Assembly: GCA_964607135.1 (NCBI GenBank)
Contig: CAZSIV010000008.1
Span: forward strand, 1 to 64,000
Source: Metaruminococcus_A sp964607135
Lineage (GTDB): Bacteria; Bacillota; Clostridia; Oscillospirales; Ruminococcaceae
Direction: 5' to 3'
DNA length: 64,000 nt
In this document: piece by piece, positions 8,338 to 16,362 of the stretch
Numbering within the stretch: position 1 is the stretch's first letter
Layout of the letters: the number at the start of each line of letters is the position of its first letter
The notes under the pieces: model-generated
What the model was told of the DNA's origin: nothing
Seen by the model: the letters and a program-made list of their open reading frames with translations, nothing else
Database searches by the model: none
Position numbers and translations under genes: made by a program

Positions 8338-9789
8338 TCAGGCCTTTGCCGCCTTGACGGCCGCCTTTTCCAGCTTCCGCAGTTCCTTATCCTTTGCGAA
8401 GTACTCTTTCGTCTCCCGTGCGATGACGCCGCCCAATACGACCAGGGCGATCAGGTTCGGCAGTGCCATCAGGCCGTTGAAGATATCGGCAAGCTTCCAA
8501 ACCGCTTCCACTGTCATGTAAGGCCCGATGAAAACAGCGAGGATGTAGATCCAGCGATAGACCGAAACAATCTTCTTCTTCTTCCCGTTAGAGAGGTATT
8601 CGAGACAGCGCTCGCTGTAATAGTCCCAGCCGAGGATGGTAGTAAAGGCGAAGAAGACAAGGCAGATCATCAGGATAAACGAGCTGACCTCCGGCGGCCA
8701 GAAGGGCATCCCGGACTGGAAGGCATTCGTTGTGACTGCGACGCCCTCCAGCCCGATATTCCAGGAGCCGGTAATCACGATGCAAAGCCCGGTCATGGTG
8801 CAGATGACGAGGGTGTCGATAAAGGTGCCGGTCATCGAGACGAGCCCCTGGCGGACAGGCTCCTTGGTCTGGGCGGCAGCGGCCGCAATCGGAGCGGAGC
8901 CTAAACCCGCCTCATTTGAAAAGATGCCGCGGGCGATCCCCTTTTGCATCGCGATCATGATTGCGCCCAGCGCACCGCCGGCAGCCGCCCGGAAGCCGAA
9001 CGCGCTCTCGACGATTTCGGCAATCGCCCCTGGGATCTTCTCCGCGTTGCAGAGGAGGAGCACCAGGGCGAAGATCACATAAAGGACGGACATAAACGGG
9101 ACGATGATCTGCGAGACGTTGGAAATCCGTTTGATCCCGCCGATGACGACCAGTCCTACCGCCAAGGTGACCAGCGCGCCGGCAATAATGACGGTCCAGG
9201 AGTAGGTCTTGCCGAACAGGTTGATCCCCCAACTGGTATTCGGGTCAAAAAAGTTGTTGACCGCCGAGGAGATGCCGTTGACCTGTGTGATGGTTCCAAT
9301 TCCGAGCAGGCCCGCGCCGAGGCCGAAGACGGCAAACATCTTTGCGAGCCATCTCCATCTGCGGCCCATCCCGTGTTCAATGTAGTAAAACGGCCCGCCC
9401 AGTACATGGCCGTCTTCCCCGATGCGGCGGTACTTGATCGCCAACACGCCCTCCGCGTATTTGGTCGCCATTCCAAAGAAGGCGGCGATCCACATCCAGA
9501 AGAGCGCGCCCGGCCCGCCGGCGACCAAGGCGGTCGCCACGCCGACGATATTCCCGGTTCCGATCGTTGCGGAGAGAGCGGTGCAGAGCGCGCCGAAGCT
9601 GCTGACTTCGCCCGAGCCGCCCTCTTCATTCTTCACCATGAACTTGAGCGCCCGCGGCAGATGCCGGATTTGCAGGCACCGCACCCGGATGGTCAGGTAA
9701 ATGCCGACCGCAAGGATCAGCACGATCAGCGGAATGCCCCAAACCTGGTCGTCCACCCATTTCAGGGCATTGGTAATCTGATCCCACAT
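8338..9789 (-). CDS. Alanine/glycine:cation symporter (AGCS family)
   Basis: A 483-residue Na+/H+-coupled amino-acid symporter of the AGCS family (AlsT/DagA type), with about ten membrane helices. Recognisable blocks include GALCTALSATIGTGNIVGVA near residue 80, the GGPGALFWMW helix, ARGIFSNEAGLGSAPIAAAA and DTLVICTMTGL. The open frame extends to 9936, but ATG 9789 follows a GGAAAGAGGA ribosome-binding site and begins the family N-terminus MWDQI, so the extra 49 codons are leader RNA. A glycine riboswitch lies upstream in the same orientation, pointing to glycine (or alanine) as the substrate. A terminator follows at 8274-8312, so the gene is probably a single-gene unit. Confidence 0.95.
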   Translation of the reverse strand: MWDQITNALKWVDDQVWGIPLIVLILAVGIYLTIRVRCLQIRHLPRALKFMVKNEEGGSGEVSSFGALCTALSATIGTGNIVGVATALVAGGPGALFWMWIAAFFGMATKYAEGVLAIKYRRIGEDGHVLGGPFYYIEHGMGRRWRWLAKMFAVFGLGAGLLGIGTITQVNGISSAVNNFFDPNTSWGINLFGKTYSWTVIIAGALVTLAVGLVVIGGIKRISNVSQIIVPFMSVLYVIFALVLLLCNAEKIPGAIAEIVESAFGFRAAAGGALGAIMIAMQKGIARGIFSNEAGLGSAPIAAAAAQTKEPVRQGLVSMTGTFIDTLVICTMTGLCIVITGSWNIGLEGVAVTTNAFQSGMPFWPPEVSSFILMICLVFFAFTTILGWDYYSERCLEYLSNGKKKKIVSVYRWIYILAVFIGPYMTVEAVWKLADIFNGLMALPNLIALVVLGGVIARETKEYFAKDKELRKLEKAAVKAAKA

Positions 9790-9860
9790 CGTTCTCAATC
9801 CTCTTTCCTTTTTATTTTCAGGGCAGATGTGCAGGCGGCTTCCGGGCGTGGGAAACGCCT

Positions 9861-9893
9861 TTAAAAAGAAAGCCCCCCGGCAGAACGCGGAGG
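9861..9893 (-). terminator. Riboswitch expression-platform terminator
   Basis: On the minus strand CCTCCG pairs with CGGGGG around an 8-nt loop and is followed by CTTTCTTTTT. It lies between the glycine aptamer and the symporter start, as expected for transcriptional control. Confidence 0.6.
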
Positions 9894-9989
9894 ACATGTT
9901 GATATGATCCCGCCTGCATCTTTCGTCTGCCGCCATCGCTTAAAATCCGTACAAAACGGATCCGGGGCAAAAGACACAGGTTTTCATTG

Positions 9990-10075
9990 CCGCTCTGTCC
10001 TTTTGCCTGAGAGATTGGAAAACCAAACCGGTTTTCCGTACACCTTCGGCGCCCTTGCGGGACTCTCCAGAGTAC
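9990..10075 (-). ncRNA. Glycine riboswitch aptamer controlling the AGCS symporter
   Basis: Read on the minus strand, the segment carries the diagnostic glycine-aptamer blocks in order. These are GGAGAG near 10063-10070, GCGCCGAAGGTG near 10041-10052, and CTCTCAGGCAAAAGGACAGAG at about 9993-10013. A variable hairpin (GGAAAACC..GGTTTTCC) fills the P3 arm. Only one full aptamer is visible. The sequence after it has no second GGAGAG/CCGAAGG set, so this is a singleton, probably with a short ghost helix. A promoter lies directly upstream and a terminator-like hairpin downstream at 9861-9893. Known role: binding glycine changes readthrough into transport or cleavage genes. Confidence 0.93.
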
Positions 10076-10095
10076 TGCAACACTACAGTATTTAC

Positions 10096-10124
10096 ATTTT
10101 ACCATATATTTTGACAGCCTGCAA
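10096..10124 (-). promoter_or_regulatory. Promoter of the glycine riboswitch transcript
   Basis: Minus strand: TTGCAG (10119-10124), a 17-bp spacer and TAAAAT (10096-10101). The aptamer starts about 20 nt downstream. Confidence 0.65.
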
Positions 10125-10225
10125 TATTGTTTTTACAGACGGTTCAAAAACGATTCACAAACGCGGGCCGCCAATCCGTCTCAAAGACGCGGAAACGCTT
10201 TTTCGTCAACCAGGCTGCGGGGCCC

Positions 10226-10633
10226 CTAATCCAGATCCTTTCTGAAGATCAGCTCAAACGGTTCCCCGGCAGGGAGAAAGCCTCCGACTTCGCGGTAACC
10301 CAGCCTGCGGTAAAAATGCTGGGCCTCTTCTGCCGACGAGGTGGATGTCATCACCCGCCCGAACCCCTGCTCCTTCATCAGGCTCTCCCAGAAAAGGACA
10401 AACTCTCTTCCGAAGCCCTTGCCGCGGAATCCCTCCCTGAGCCGGAGCATGTTCATAAAGGGGATTTCATCCCAGAAGAGCCCATACCGAAGCCAGCCGG
10501 CGAAGACGCCGTCCTCCTCCGCGATGAGAACCCGTTTCTGCTCGACCGCTTTTTTGAGCATCTCCTCCGAAATCCAGCGGTCGTGGGATGCGAGGATGCC
10601 GAGGTCGTTCAGGTTCGCAAAACGGTATTCCAT
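10226..10633 (-). CDS. GNAT-family N-acetyltransferase
   Basis: A 135-residue GNAT fold protein. The acetyl-CoA-binding signature is visible as LREGFRGKGFGREFVLFWE (about 65-83), a variant of R/Q-x-x-G-x-G/A, and the C-terminal AEEAQHFYRRLGYREVGGF is the usual beta6-alpha-beta7 end. The substrate is unknown. It is the last gene of a five-gene run (larA-like, glycerate kinase, ywbE, arsC-like, GNAT), beginning 19 nt after the arsC-like stop, with AAAGGAG before the ATG. Confidence 0.88.
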   Translation of the reverse strand: MEYRFANLNDLGILASHDRWISEEMLKKAVEQKRVLIAEEDGVFAGWLRYGLFWDEIPFMNMLRLREGFRGKGFGREFVLFWESLMKEQGFGRVMTSTSSAEEAQHFYRRLGYREVGGFLPAGEPFELIFRKDLD

Positions 10634-10652
10634 CGGATAAAGCTCCTTTCCG

Positions 10653-11003
10653 TCACAGCTCGTTTTCCCATTCCGCTTCCCTGAAGCCGACCAGTACGGT
10701 GCGGTCTGTCACGAGAATCGGGCGCTTGACCAGCATCCCGTCCGTGGCAAGGAGGGCAATCTGCTCCTCCTCCGGCATCGAGGGGAGCTTTTTGGCCAGC
10801 CCGAGCGATTTATAAACGAGGCCGGATGTGTTGAAAAAGCGCTTTAACGGCAGGCCGCTTTTTTGATGCCACCCTTTGATCTCCTCCGCGGTGGGATTCT
10901 GCTCCTTGATGTTCCGCGCCTCATAACCGATCCCGCGCTCGATCAGCCATTTTTCCGCCTTCTGGCAAGTGGTGCATTTGGGGTACCCGACAAATAGATT
11001 CAT
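10653..11003 (-). CDS. ArsC/Spx-family thioredoxin-fold protein
   Basis: A 116-residue protein of the ArsC/Spx/YffB family. It has an N-terminal redox motif CTTC (residues 10-13, in GYPKCTTCQKA), the helix AEKWLIERGIGYEARNI, the F-N-T-S-G-L-x-Y segment typical of the family (FFNTSGLVYKSL), and the cis-Pro region MLVKRPILVTD. ATG 11003 is chosen because it overlaps the ywbE stop as ATGA and gives the family N-terminus. The longer open frame is antisense noise. It could be an arsenate-reductase-like thiol enzyme or a glutaredoxin-like factor. No arsenic-resistance genes are nearby, so a general redox role is as likely. Confidence 0.88.
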   Translation of the reverse strand: MNLFVGYPKCTTCQKAEKWLIERGIGYEARNIKEQNPTAEEIKGWHQKSGLPLKRFFNTSGLVYKSLGLAKKLPSMPEEEQIALLATDGMLVKRPILVTDRTVLVGFREAEWENEL

Positions 11004-11206
11004 TTCTGTTCCTCCTCTATCACGTGCTGAACTCGGCCGACCTGCCCGTCTGTCAGCATCACCTTGATCCCGTGGGGATGGGTTTGGCTGTTGGTTAAAA
11101 TCCGCGCGACCCGGCCGCGGGTCAGCTTTCCGGTCGGCTGATCCTGTTTCAGCACGATATCGACCAGCAACCCGGCCTTGATGCAGCTGTGCACCGTTCC
11201 GTCCAT
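11000..11206 (-). CDS. ywbE: YwbE family protein
   Basis: A 68-residue protein matching the small YwbE family. MDGTVHSCIKAGLLVDIVLK is followed by LTRGRVARILTNSQTHPHGIKV and LTDGQVGRVQHV, an all-beta fold with Gly turns. Function is unknown in all members known to me. It begins 3 nt after the glycerate kinase stop and its TGA overlaps the next ATG, so it is translationally coupled on both sides. Confidence 0.9.
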   Translation of the reverse strand: MDGTVHSCIKAGLLVDIVLKQDQPTGKLTRGRVARILTNSQTHPHGIKVMLTDGQVGRVQHVIEEEQK

Positions 11207-11209
11207 CCG

Positions 11210-12349
11210 TTACCTCCCCCCGGCGACCTTCCAAAGCCGCACAATGTTTCTCATGGCAAACCCCAGATTTTCCCGGCTGAAGCGGCGGCTGACCGAGAAA
11301 TCCTGCGGCAGGCGGTTGATGGAAAAGGCGGCGGAAACCCCCAGCTCGTAAGAAGCTTCGGCCCCCTCGTCCAGCCCGCCGGCGACCACGATCACCGGGA
11401 CGCCGGCCTGCTTCGCCCGGCGTGCCACCCCTGCGACGACCTTCCCCCGCAGGCTTTGGGAGTCGAGCCTTCCTTCCCCGGTGAAAACGGCGTCCGCTCC
11501 TTCCAGCATCCGGTCAAAGCCGACTGTGTCCAGCACCGTTTCGATCCCCATCTGGATGCGGGAGCCGAAAAAGGCGGCCATCCCGGCCCCCATCCCTCCG
11601 GCGGCGCCCCCTCCGGCCAGCTCGCTGAAATCTGTCCCGAGGTCGCGGGCGATGCAGCCGCTGAGCTGCCGCAAACCGCTGTCGAGGCGGCGGATCATCT
11701 CCTCATCCGCCCCCTTTTGCGGCCCGAAGATGCAGGCAGCCCCATTTTCCCCGTAAAGGGGATTGTCGATGTCGCACATGGTGACGATCTCCACTCCGTC
11801 CAGGGCGGGGGCCCGTCCAGAGGCATCGATCCGGACAACCTCGGACAGGGTTCCGCCCACCGGGACGAAAGATTCCCCCGCGCGGTTGTAAAACCGAATG
11901 CCGATTGCCGCCGCCGCCCCTGTGCCGCCGTCGTTGGTGCAGGAGCCGCCCAGGCCGACGACGATCCGCCTACAGCCCCGTTCCGCCGCGTTCAGGATCA
12001 GCTCCCCGACGCCGTAGGTCGTCGTCTTTTCGGGGTTTTTCCGCCCTTCCACCAGCGGAAGGCCCGCACAGGCCGCCATCTCGATTACAGCGGTTTTCCC
12101 TCCGTCGATCAAGCCGTAAAAGGCTTCGGCCGGCTCGAAATAGGGGCCGGTTACGGTCAGAGGAACCCTTTCCCCGCCCACGGCCGACAGGAAGCAGTCC
12201 ACGCTTCCTTCGCCGCCGTCTGCGACCGGGACTGAGAGCGTCTGACAACCGGGGTACGTTTCCCGAACAGCCTCCGCCATGGTTTGGCAGATCTCCTGCG
12301 AGCTCAGTGTCCCCTTAAATGAATCCGGGACGAGGATCACCTTTTTCAT
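11210..12349 (-). CDS. glxK: Glycerate kinase (GlxK/GarK type)
   Basis: A 379-residue glycerate kinase of the class-II GarK/GlxK family, phosphorylating D-glycerate to 2- or 3-phosphoglycerate in the cytoplasm. It starts MKKVILVPDSFKGTLSSQEI, the highly conserved family N-terminus. Further family blocks are PVADGGEGSVDCFL, IEMAACAGLPL, VGLGGSCTNDGGTGAAAA, GGGAAGGMGAGMAAFFG and FTGEGRLDSQSLRGKV. ATG 12349 overlaps the larA-like stop as ATGA, so the two are coupled. Pairing with a hydroxy-acid racemase suggests a small 2-hydroxyacid utilisation pathway in which the racemase feeds D-glycerate or a related acid (inference). Confidence 0.95.
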   Translation of the reverse strand: MKKVILVPDSFKGTLSSQEICQTMAEAVRETYPGCQTLSVPVADGGEGSVDCFLSAVGGERVPLTVTGPYFEPAEAFYGLIDGGKTAVIEMAACAGLPLVEGRKNPEKTTTYGVGELILNAAERGCRRIVVGLGGSCTNDGGTGAAAAIGIRFYNRAGESFVPVGGTLSEVVRIDASGRAPALDGVEIVTMCDIDNPLYGENGAACIFGPQKGADEEMIRRLDSGLRQLSGCIARDLGTDFSELAGGGAAGGMGAGMAAFFGSRIQMGIETVLDTVGFDRMLEGADAVFTGEGRLDSQSLRGKVVAGVARRAKQAGVPVIVVAGGLDEGAEASYELGVSAAFSINRLPQDFSVSRRFSRENLGFAMRNIVRLWKVAGGR

Positions 12350-13647
12350 CGCTCTTCCTCCACAATCACCGAAACGCCGTCCGGGATCACCGTGACGGAG
12401 GCATCCGGTTTTTTCAAAATTTCGCGGGCCTGCTCGAGCCCCTCTTCGACCGAGTGGACCGGCGTCATGTGGATGGCGCGGACCATCTCGTCCGGCGCGT
12501 CGGACAGGTAGAGGACGGTCGCTTTTTGGAGGACGCGGGCAAAGATCTGGGACTGCCACTGGTCGGGGATGGTTTCTTCCGCGGGGGTGGCGCGAAACCG
12601 CGCCATCATGACGTCCAGGTTTTTTTCTTCCGCAAAGGTGCGGTAAAACGCCTCCCCGCCGTGGCCGTCGTTCGACTTGGCGAGCATCAGGATGACGCCG
12701 CCCGGCTTCACGGTCGCCTCGGCTGCCGTCATTCCTTTGACCGCCTGGTAAATGTTCTGGTCAAGTGGATATCCTCCGTTGGTCGAGATCACGATCTCCG
12801 CCGGCGCAGCTTTCACCCCGCAGAGGCCGGAGAGGAAGGATACACCGGCCTGATGCGCATCCTCACAGCCGCCTGCCGCGGCAAAGACCACCCGCTTGTC
12901 CGGGGAGAGCACCACATTCAGAATGAAGGCCAGCCCGCAGGCCTTCGCCGCATAGAGCATATCCCGGTGGATCGGGTTCCCGTCGAGGATTCCGGTGCGG
13001 GCGCGCGGGTCGTCGATAAAGGCGGCGCAGTGGTTCGACACCACCGTCTCCCGTCCGGCGACGCCGGGCAGGACGCTCTTCCGCCCGCCGGAATACCCGG
13101 CGAAGAAATGGGGCTCGATAAATCCCTCCGACACCAGCAGGTCGGCCTCTGCCGCCAGACGGTTCAGGACGAGCTCCCCGCCGGAGGGGAGCCGGCCGAG
13201 ATGGATCAAATTTTCCTCGTCGTCGCAGTCGTGTACGACGATCCGCTCCTGTTTTAAGAGCGCTTCTCCGAATTTATAGCGCTTTTCCTCCTCCGTCATG
13301 CTGCGGTGGCAGCCCGTGGCAACCAGGATGGTGACCTCCGCCGCCGGGTTCCCCTTCCGGATTTCCCGCAGCATCGGCGGGAGCAGAAGCCTGCTCGGAA
13401 CCGGGCGGGTGTGGTCGCTCGCGATCAGCACCACCTTTCGTTTCCCTTTCGCGAGTTCTGCAAGCGGTGGGGAGCCGGCGGGATTTTGCAGGGCTTCCTC
13501 CACCAGCTCCGCTTCGCTTTGTTCGGGGGAATAATCGTGCAGCCGGGAAACCAGCACGCCGCGGAGATTTTCCTCCGGCAGGGTGCAGGGGAGGGTACCG
13601 GTTCCATAGGGAAGCTGGATTGTCTTCATCATCATCTGATTCTCCAT
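12346..13647 (-). CDS. larA: LarA-like nickel-dependent 2-hydroxyacid racemase
   Basis: A 433-residue LarA-family protein (lactate racemase N-domain). Motifs include SDHTRPVP (about 77-84), ATGCHRSM (His114), EPHFFAGYSGGRKSVLPG (His180, Lys190) and SNHCAAF (His206). Compared with Lactiplantibacillus LarA (His108, His174, Lys184, His200), all four cofactor-handling residues occur with identical spacing, offset by six. The nickel-pincer nucleotide is therefore probably used. The cofactor-synthesis genes larB, larC and larE are not in the window. The start could be ATG 13647 or one of the nearby Met codons (MENQMMM). Since a glycerate kinase follows with an ATGA overlap, the substrate may be glycerate or another short hydroxy acid, not lactate. 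Confidence 0.9.
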   Translation of the reverse strand: MENQMMMKTIQLPYGTGTLPCTLPEENLRGVLVSRLHDYSPEQSEAELVEEALQNPAGSPPLAELAKGKRKVVLIASDHTRPVPSRLLLPPMLREIRKGNPAAEVTILVATGCHRSMTEEEKRYKFGEALLKQERIVVHDCDDEENLIHLGRLPSGGELVLNRLAAEADLLVSEGFIEPHFFAGYSGGRKSVLPGVAGRETVVSNHCAAFIDDPRARTGILDGNPIHRDMLYAAKACGLAFILNVVLSPDKRVVFAAAGGCEDAHQAGVSFLSGLCGVKAAPAEIVISTNGGYPLDQNIYQAVKGMTAAEATVKPGGVILMLAKSNDGHGGEAFYRTFAEEKNLDVMMARFRATPAEETIPDQWQSQIFARVLQKATVLYLSDAPDEMVRAIHMTPVHSVEEGLEQAREILKKPDASVTVIPDGVSVIVEEER

Positions 13648-13677
13648 TTCGTTCTCTGGTCTGTTTCTGGATTCACG

Positions 13678-14121
13678 CCCTCACTGGCAAGGGCAGGCAC
13701 CTCTTTTATTATCCGAATTATATCGCGTTGCTTCCGCAAAGTCAAACGGCATTTCCCATATTTGGGGGCAGGGCTGCGGTGAGAGCGGTTTTATCCTGCG
13801 GGCCTGTGCCCAGGCTGGACAATGCCCGTGACCGGGCAGGACAATACGCACACCAAGGTTTTACCAGTTTTTAGGTTTTTGACCTGCGAGGCGTCTTGCG
13901 GGTTACCAACGTTATTACTTATTCTACCTACGGATCGCGTCTGGCCAGTCTGGCCACAGACCGCGACTATTCAGCCGGGATCACCCGGCCCTGCGAGGCG
14001 CATTGTATGAAACATGTGCCGCATGGGTTACCAACGCTGTTGCTTGCACCACCTGTGAATCGCGTTTGGCAGGCCCGGCCACGAGTGCGAAGGCACTCCG
14101 CTGCACTTGTCAATCGAGGGT
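13678..14121. repeat. Interspersed repeat, copy A (444 bp, imperfect terminal inverted repeats)
   Basis: The left end CCCTCACTGGCAAGGGCA (13678-13695) is a degenerate match to the left end of the copy at 58029. The right end TGCACTTGTCAATCGAGGGT (14102-14121) is identical to the right end at 58624-58643. Internal blocks are shared too: ACGCACACCAAGGTTTTACC near 13847, CCTGCGAGGCG at about 13882 and 13990, and ATCGCGTTTGG..CACTCCGC near 14059-14100. Short frames across it are not convincing genes. It behaves like a non-autonomous, MITE-like unit between two genes. Confidence 0.8.
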
Positions 14122-14174
14122 GATGGAATTAGACAAACGCTGGAGCAAGAGGCAAAAACCCGACCCGGCAGCCA

Positions 14175-14211
14175 AACAGCCCCGGCCGGACTTTTGTCCA
14201 ACCGGGGCTGT
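14175..14211. terminator. Bidirectional-looking terminator after the XRE gene
   Basis: AACAGCCCCGG (14175-14185) pairs with CCGGGGCTGT (14202-14211), with a small inner GGAC/GTCC. It lies about 50 bp downstream of the minus-strand XRE gene. Confidence 0.65.
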
Positions 14212-14259
14212 GTTCAGCTCATTATGATATAAAACGAGGTTGCATACGCCGTCCGCCGC

Positions 14260-14502
14260 TCATTCCTTCTCCTCAGGCGGGAAATAGCGGATCAAATCCG
14301 AAATATTGCATTCCAAAGCGCAGCAGATTCTCGCAAGCACCCCCAGATCCGGTCTGTAAATGATATTTTTACAGTATGCTTGCAGCTGTGTGTACTGGAG
14401 CTCCGCCGCCCTCGTCAAACTGCTCTTGCTGATCTTGTTCTTCGACAGGTATTCTTCCAAAACGATTTCACACCTGCCCCAATCGACTTTATAATTCAAC
14501 AT
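14260..14502 (-). CDS. Small XRE/Cro-type helix-turn-helix regulator
   Basis: An 80-residue protein that is almost entirely one HTH_3 domain. LEEYLSKNKISKSSLTRAAE is the scaffold helix and first HTH helix, followed by YTQLQAYCKN as the recognition part and LARICCALECNISDLIRYFP as the closing helices. It resembles the YozG group of short regulators. AGGAG precedes the ATG. A strong divergent promoter (14558-14586) with direct repeats of ATATGCAGTAT sits just upstream. This suggests the protein represses the divergent short transcript and/or itself (inference). Confidence 0.88.
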   Translation of the reverse strand: MLNYKVDWGRCEIVLEEYLSKNKISKSSLTRAAELQYTQLQAYCKNIIYRPDLGVLARICCALECNISDLIRYFPPEEKE

Positions 14503-14557
14503 GAAGTTACTCCTGCTTTTTATTTATTATCTTTAGTATAAATATTTAAGTATGCAC

Positions 14558-14586
14558 TTGTAATCTCTTAATATATGCAGTATAAT
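14558..14586 (+). promoter_or_regulatory. Near-consensus sigma-A promoter with overlapping direct repeats
   Basis: TTGTAA (14558-14563), a 17-bp spacer and TATAAT (14581-14586). TATATGCAGTAT occurs twice (about 14572 and 14587), straddling the -10 element, and is a plausible operator for the divergent XRE protein. Confidence 0.75.
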
Positions 14587-14592
14587 TATATG

Positions 14593-14736
14593 CAGTATTA
14601 ACTCAGTTATTCTTTTTTGCCGGCAGCGCTTCGGCGTTTGCTAAATATTTACCCCTTGGTGTTCGGCACCCCTTTTACTGAACACCAGAAAGCACAGGCA
14701 ATTAAATTGCCTGTGCTTTCCCTTTTGTTGTTTATT
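14593..14736 (+). ncRNA. Candidate small structured RNA ending in a strong terminator
   Basis: From the promoter at 14558-14586 a transcript of about 140 nt would contain two hairpins. The first is GGTGTTC (14658-14664) with GAACACC (14680-14686). The second is a 15-bp perfect stem, GAAAGCACAGGCAAT (14688-14702) with ATTGCCTGTGCTTTC (14706-14720), followed by CCTTTTGTTGTTTATTTTTTT. No open frame in this interval has a ribosome-binding site. No gene on this strand follows for more than 3 kb, so it is not an attenuated leader. No known RNA family was recognised. Confidence 0.5.
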
Positions 14737-14881
14737 TTTTTATCCGACACTGCGGGTCATTCTATAAATCCTATAGGAGTCCCGATTTTTTCTATCCACA
14801 AGCCTCTCTTACGCTCTGTCAGAGACAGGTGGGGCATACCCGATTCCGACCGGAGAAAGGGTTGCGGTACGGCAAAGAATG

Positions 14882-16288
14882 TCAAAAATCCCGGGTCACG
14901 TTGCGGAGCCATTTTTGACTCTTATACCGCCAAATGGTAAAGGGGAGCTTGATGATCTCGTCGCTCATCAAAACCACATAGACCCAGGGGATGCTCCAGC
15001 GGAAGACGAAAGCGCAGAGAGCGCCGAGCAGGATCGAGCCGCCCCACATGGTCGACACGTCGAGGAAAAGGCCGAATTTGGTGTCCCCGCCTGCGCGGAA
15101 AATCCCCACGATCATGGTGGTGTTGATCGCCTGTCCGAAGACGAAATAGGACATGACCCCCATCATGATGACGAGGTACCCCTGCGCTTCAGATGAAAGG
15201 TTCATCAGCGCGAGGACGATCGGGGCGACTCCCAGAACGATCAGTGCGCCGATTCCGCCAAAGATCAGGGTCAATCGGATGAAGCGCTTGGCGTAAAGTC
15301 TCGCCTTCTCGTAAAGATTCCCTCCGATCGCCTTGCCGATCAGGATCGCCGTGGCGTTCGCAATCCCGAAAGCGACCACCGTTGCGAGCTGGCGGGTGAC
15401 CTGCGCGACCGAGTTCGCCGCGACCACTGGGCTTCCCAGATGGCCGATGATGACCGAGTTCATCGACACGCCGAGCCCCCACATCAGCTCGTTGAGGGTG
15501 ACGGGGATCGAGAACCGGAAAAAGTCGCGGAACAGAATTTTGTTCCGGACAAAAAGGTTTTTAAAGTGGAGACGGACCGGGTTGGATTTCTTCCGGGAAT
15601 AGACCAGCGTGATGGCCAGCTCCAGCGTACGGGCAATGACCGTCCCGATCGCCGCGCCCTGGATGCCGAGCTTCGGAAAGCCGAGGAGACCGAAGATCAG
15701 CACCGCGTTGACCCCGATATTGCACAACAGGGAGCAGAGGTAGACGATGGTGGAGATGACCACCTTTTCCACGCTCCGCATGATGTTCAGATAGACCATC
15801 GTCACCGAGGTGAGCAGGTAGGAAACCGCCACGATCCGGAGGTATTTGACCCCTTCCTCGATTACCGGCTGCTCCGCCGTGAAGATCGACATCACCTGGT
15901 AGGGGAAAAGCTCTACCACAACCGTGAAAAGGAAGGCGACCAGAATCGAAAACCGCATCGCGATCCCGATGACCTTTTCGATGGTTTTGGTATCCCCCTT
16001 GCCCCAGTATTGGGCCGTCAGCACAGCCGCCCCCGAGGTGAGACCGAAAAAGATCAGCGTCATCACAAACTGAACCTGACCTGCCAGCGACGAGGCGGAG
16101 AGGACGGTTTCCCCGACGCTCCCCAGCATCAGCACGTCCGCCGAGGTGACAGCGACGTTGATTAAGTTCTGGAGCGCCATCGGCAGCACCAGAAAAAAGA
16201 CCGACTTATAAAATGACCTGCGCTCCTCCTTGGAGCCCAAAGCGAATTCTGCCACTTGATCCCTGCTTTCCAAAAATATAGATTCCAC
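14882..16288 (-). CDS. MATE-family multidrug/cation antiporter
   Basis: About 468 residues, usual for MATE (NorM/DinF-type) exporters, with twelve predicted membrane helices in two six-helix bundles. Family blocks are FLVLPMALQNLINVAVTSAD with MLGSVGE, then FFGLTSGAAVLTAQYWGKGD, and in the second half PVTLNELMWGLGVSMNSVIIGHLG with GIANATAILIGKAIGG. The open frame runs to 16663, but the upstream part is antisense to the MBL hydrolase. GTG 16288 after GGAAGGGG is the best start, and ATG 16336 lies in promoter-like sequence. The substrate is unknown. Confidence 0.9.
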   Translation of the reverse strand: MESIFLESRDQVAEFALGSKEERRSFYKSVFFLVLPMALQNLINVAVTSADVLMLGSVGETVLSASSLAGQVQFVMTLIFFGLTSGAAVLTAQYWGKGDTKTIEKVIGIAMRFSILVAFLFTVVVELFPYQVMSIFTAEQPVIEEGVKYLRIVAVSYLLTSVTMVYLNIMRSVEKVVISTIVYLCSLLCNIGVNAVLIFGLLGFPKLGIQGAAIGTVIARTLELAITLVYSRKKSNPVRLHFKNLFVRNKILFRDFFRFSIPVTLNELMWGLGVSMNSVIIGHLGSPVVAANSVAQVTRQLATVVAFGIANATAILIGKAIGGNLYEKARLYAKRFIRLTLIFGGIGALIVLGVAPIVLALMNLSSEAQGYLVIMMGVMSYFVFGQAINTTMIVGIFRAGGDTKFGLFLDVSTMWGGSILLGALCAFVFRWSIPWVYVVLMSDEIIKLPFTIWRYKSQKWLRNVTRDF

Positions 16289-16362
16289 CCCCTTCCGCCG
16301 CCCGGCAAAAAGGGGATGGAACCTATTGTAACACATTTTGTCAAGCGGCGGAAGAGAAAAAC

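Noticed and set aside
10653..11003. Arsenic resistance locus
   Set aside because: The ArsC/Spx-like protein has a CTTC redox motif but no arsR, arsB or acr gene is nearby.
14593..14940. 107-residue frame beginning with a non-ATG start at 14617
   Set aside because: No ribosome-binding site, and the frame runs through a strong terminator.
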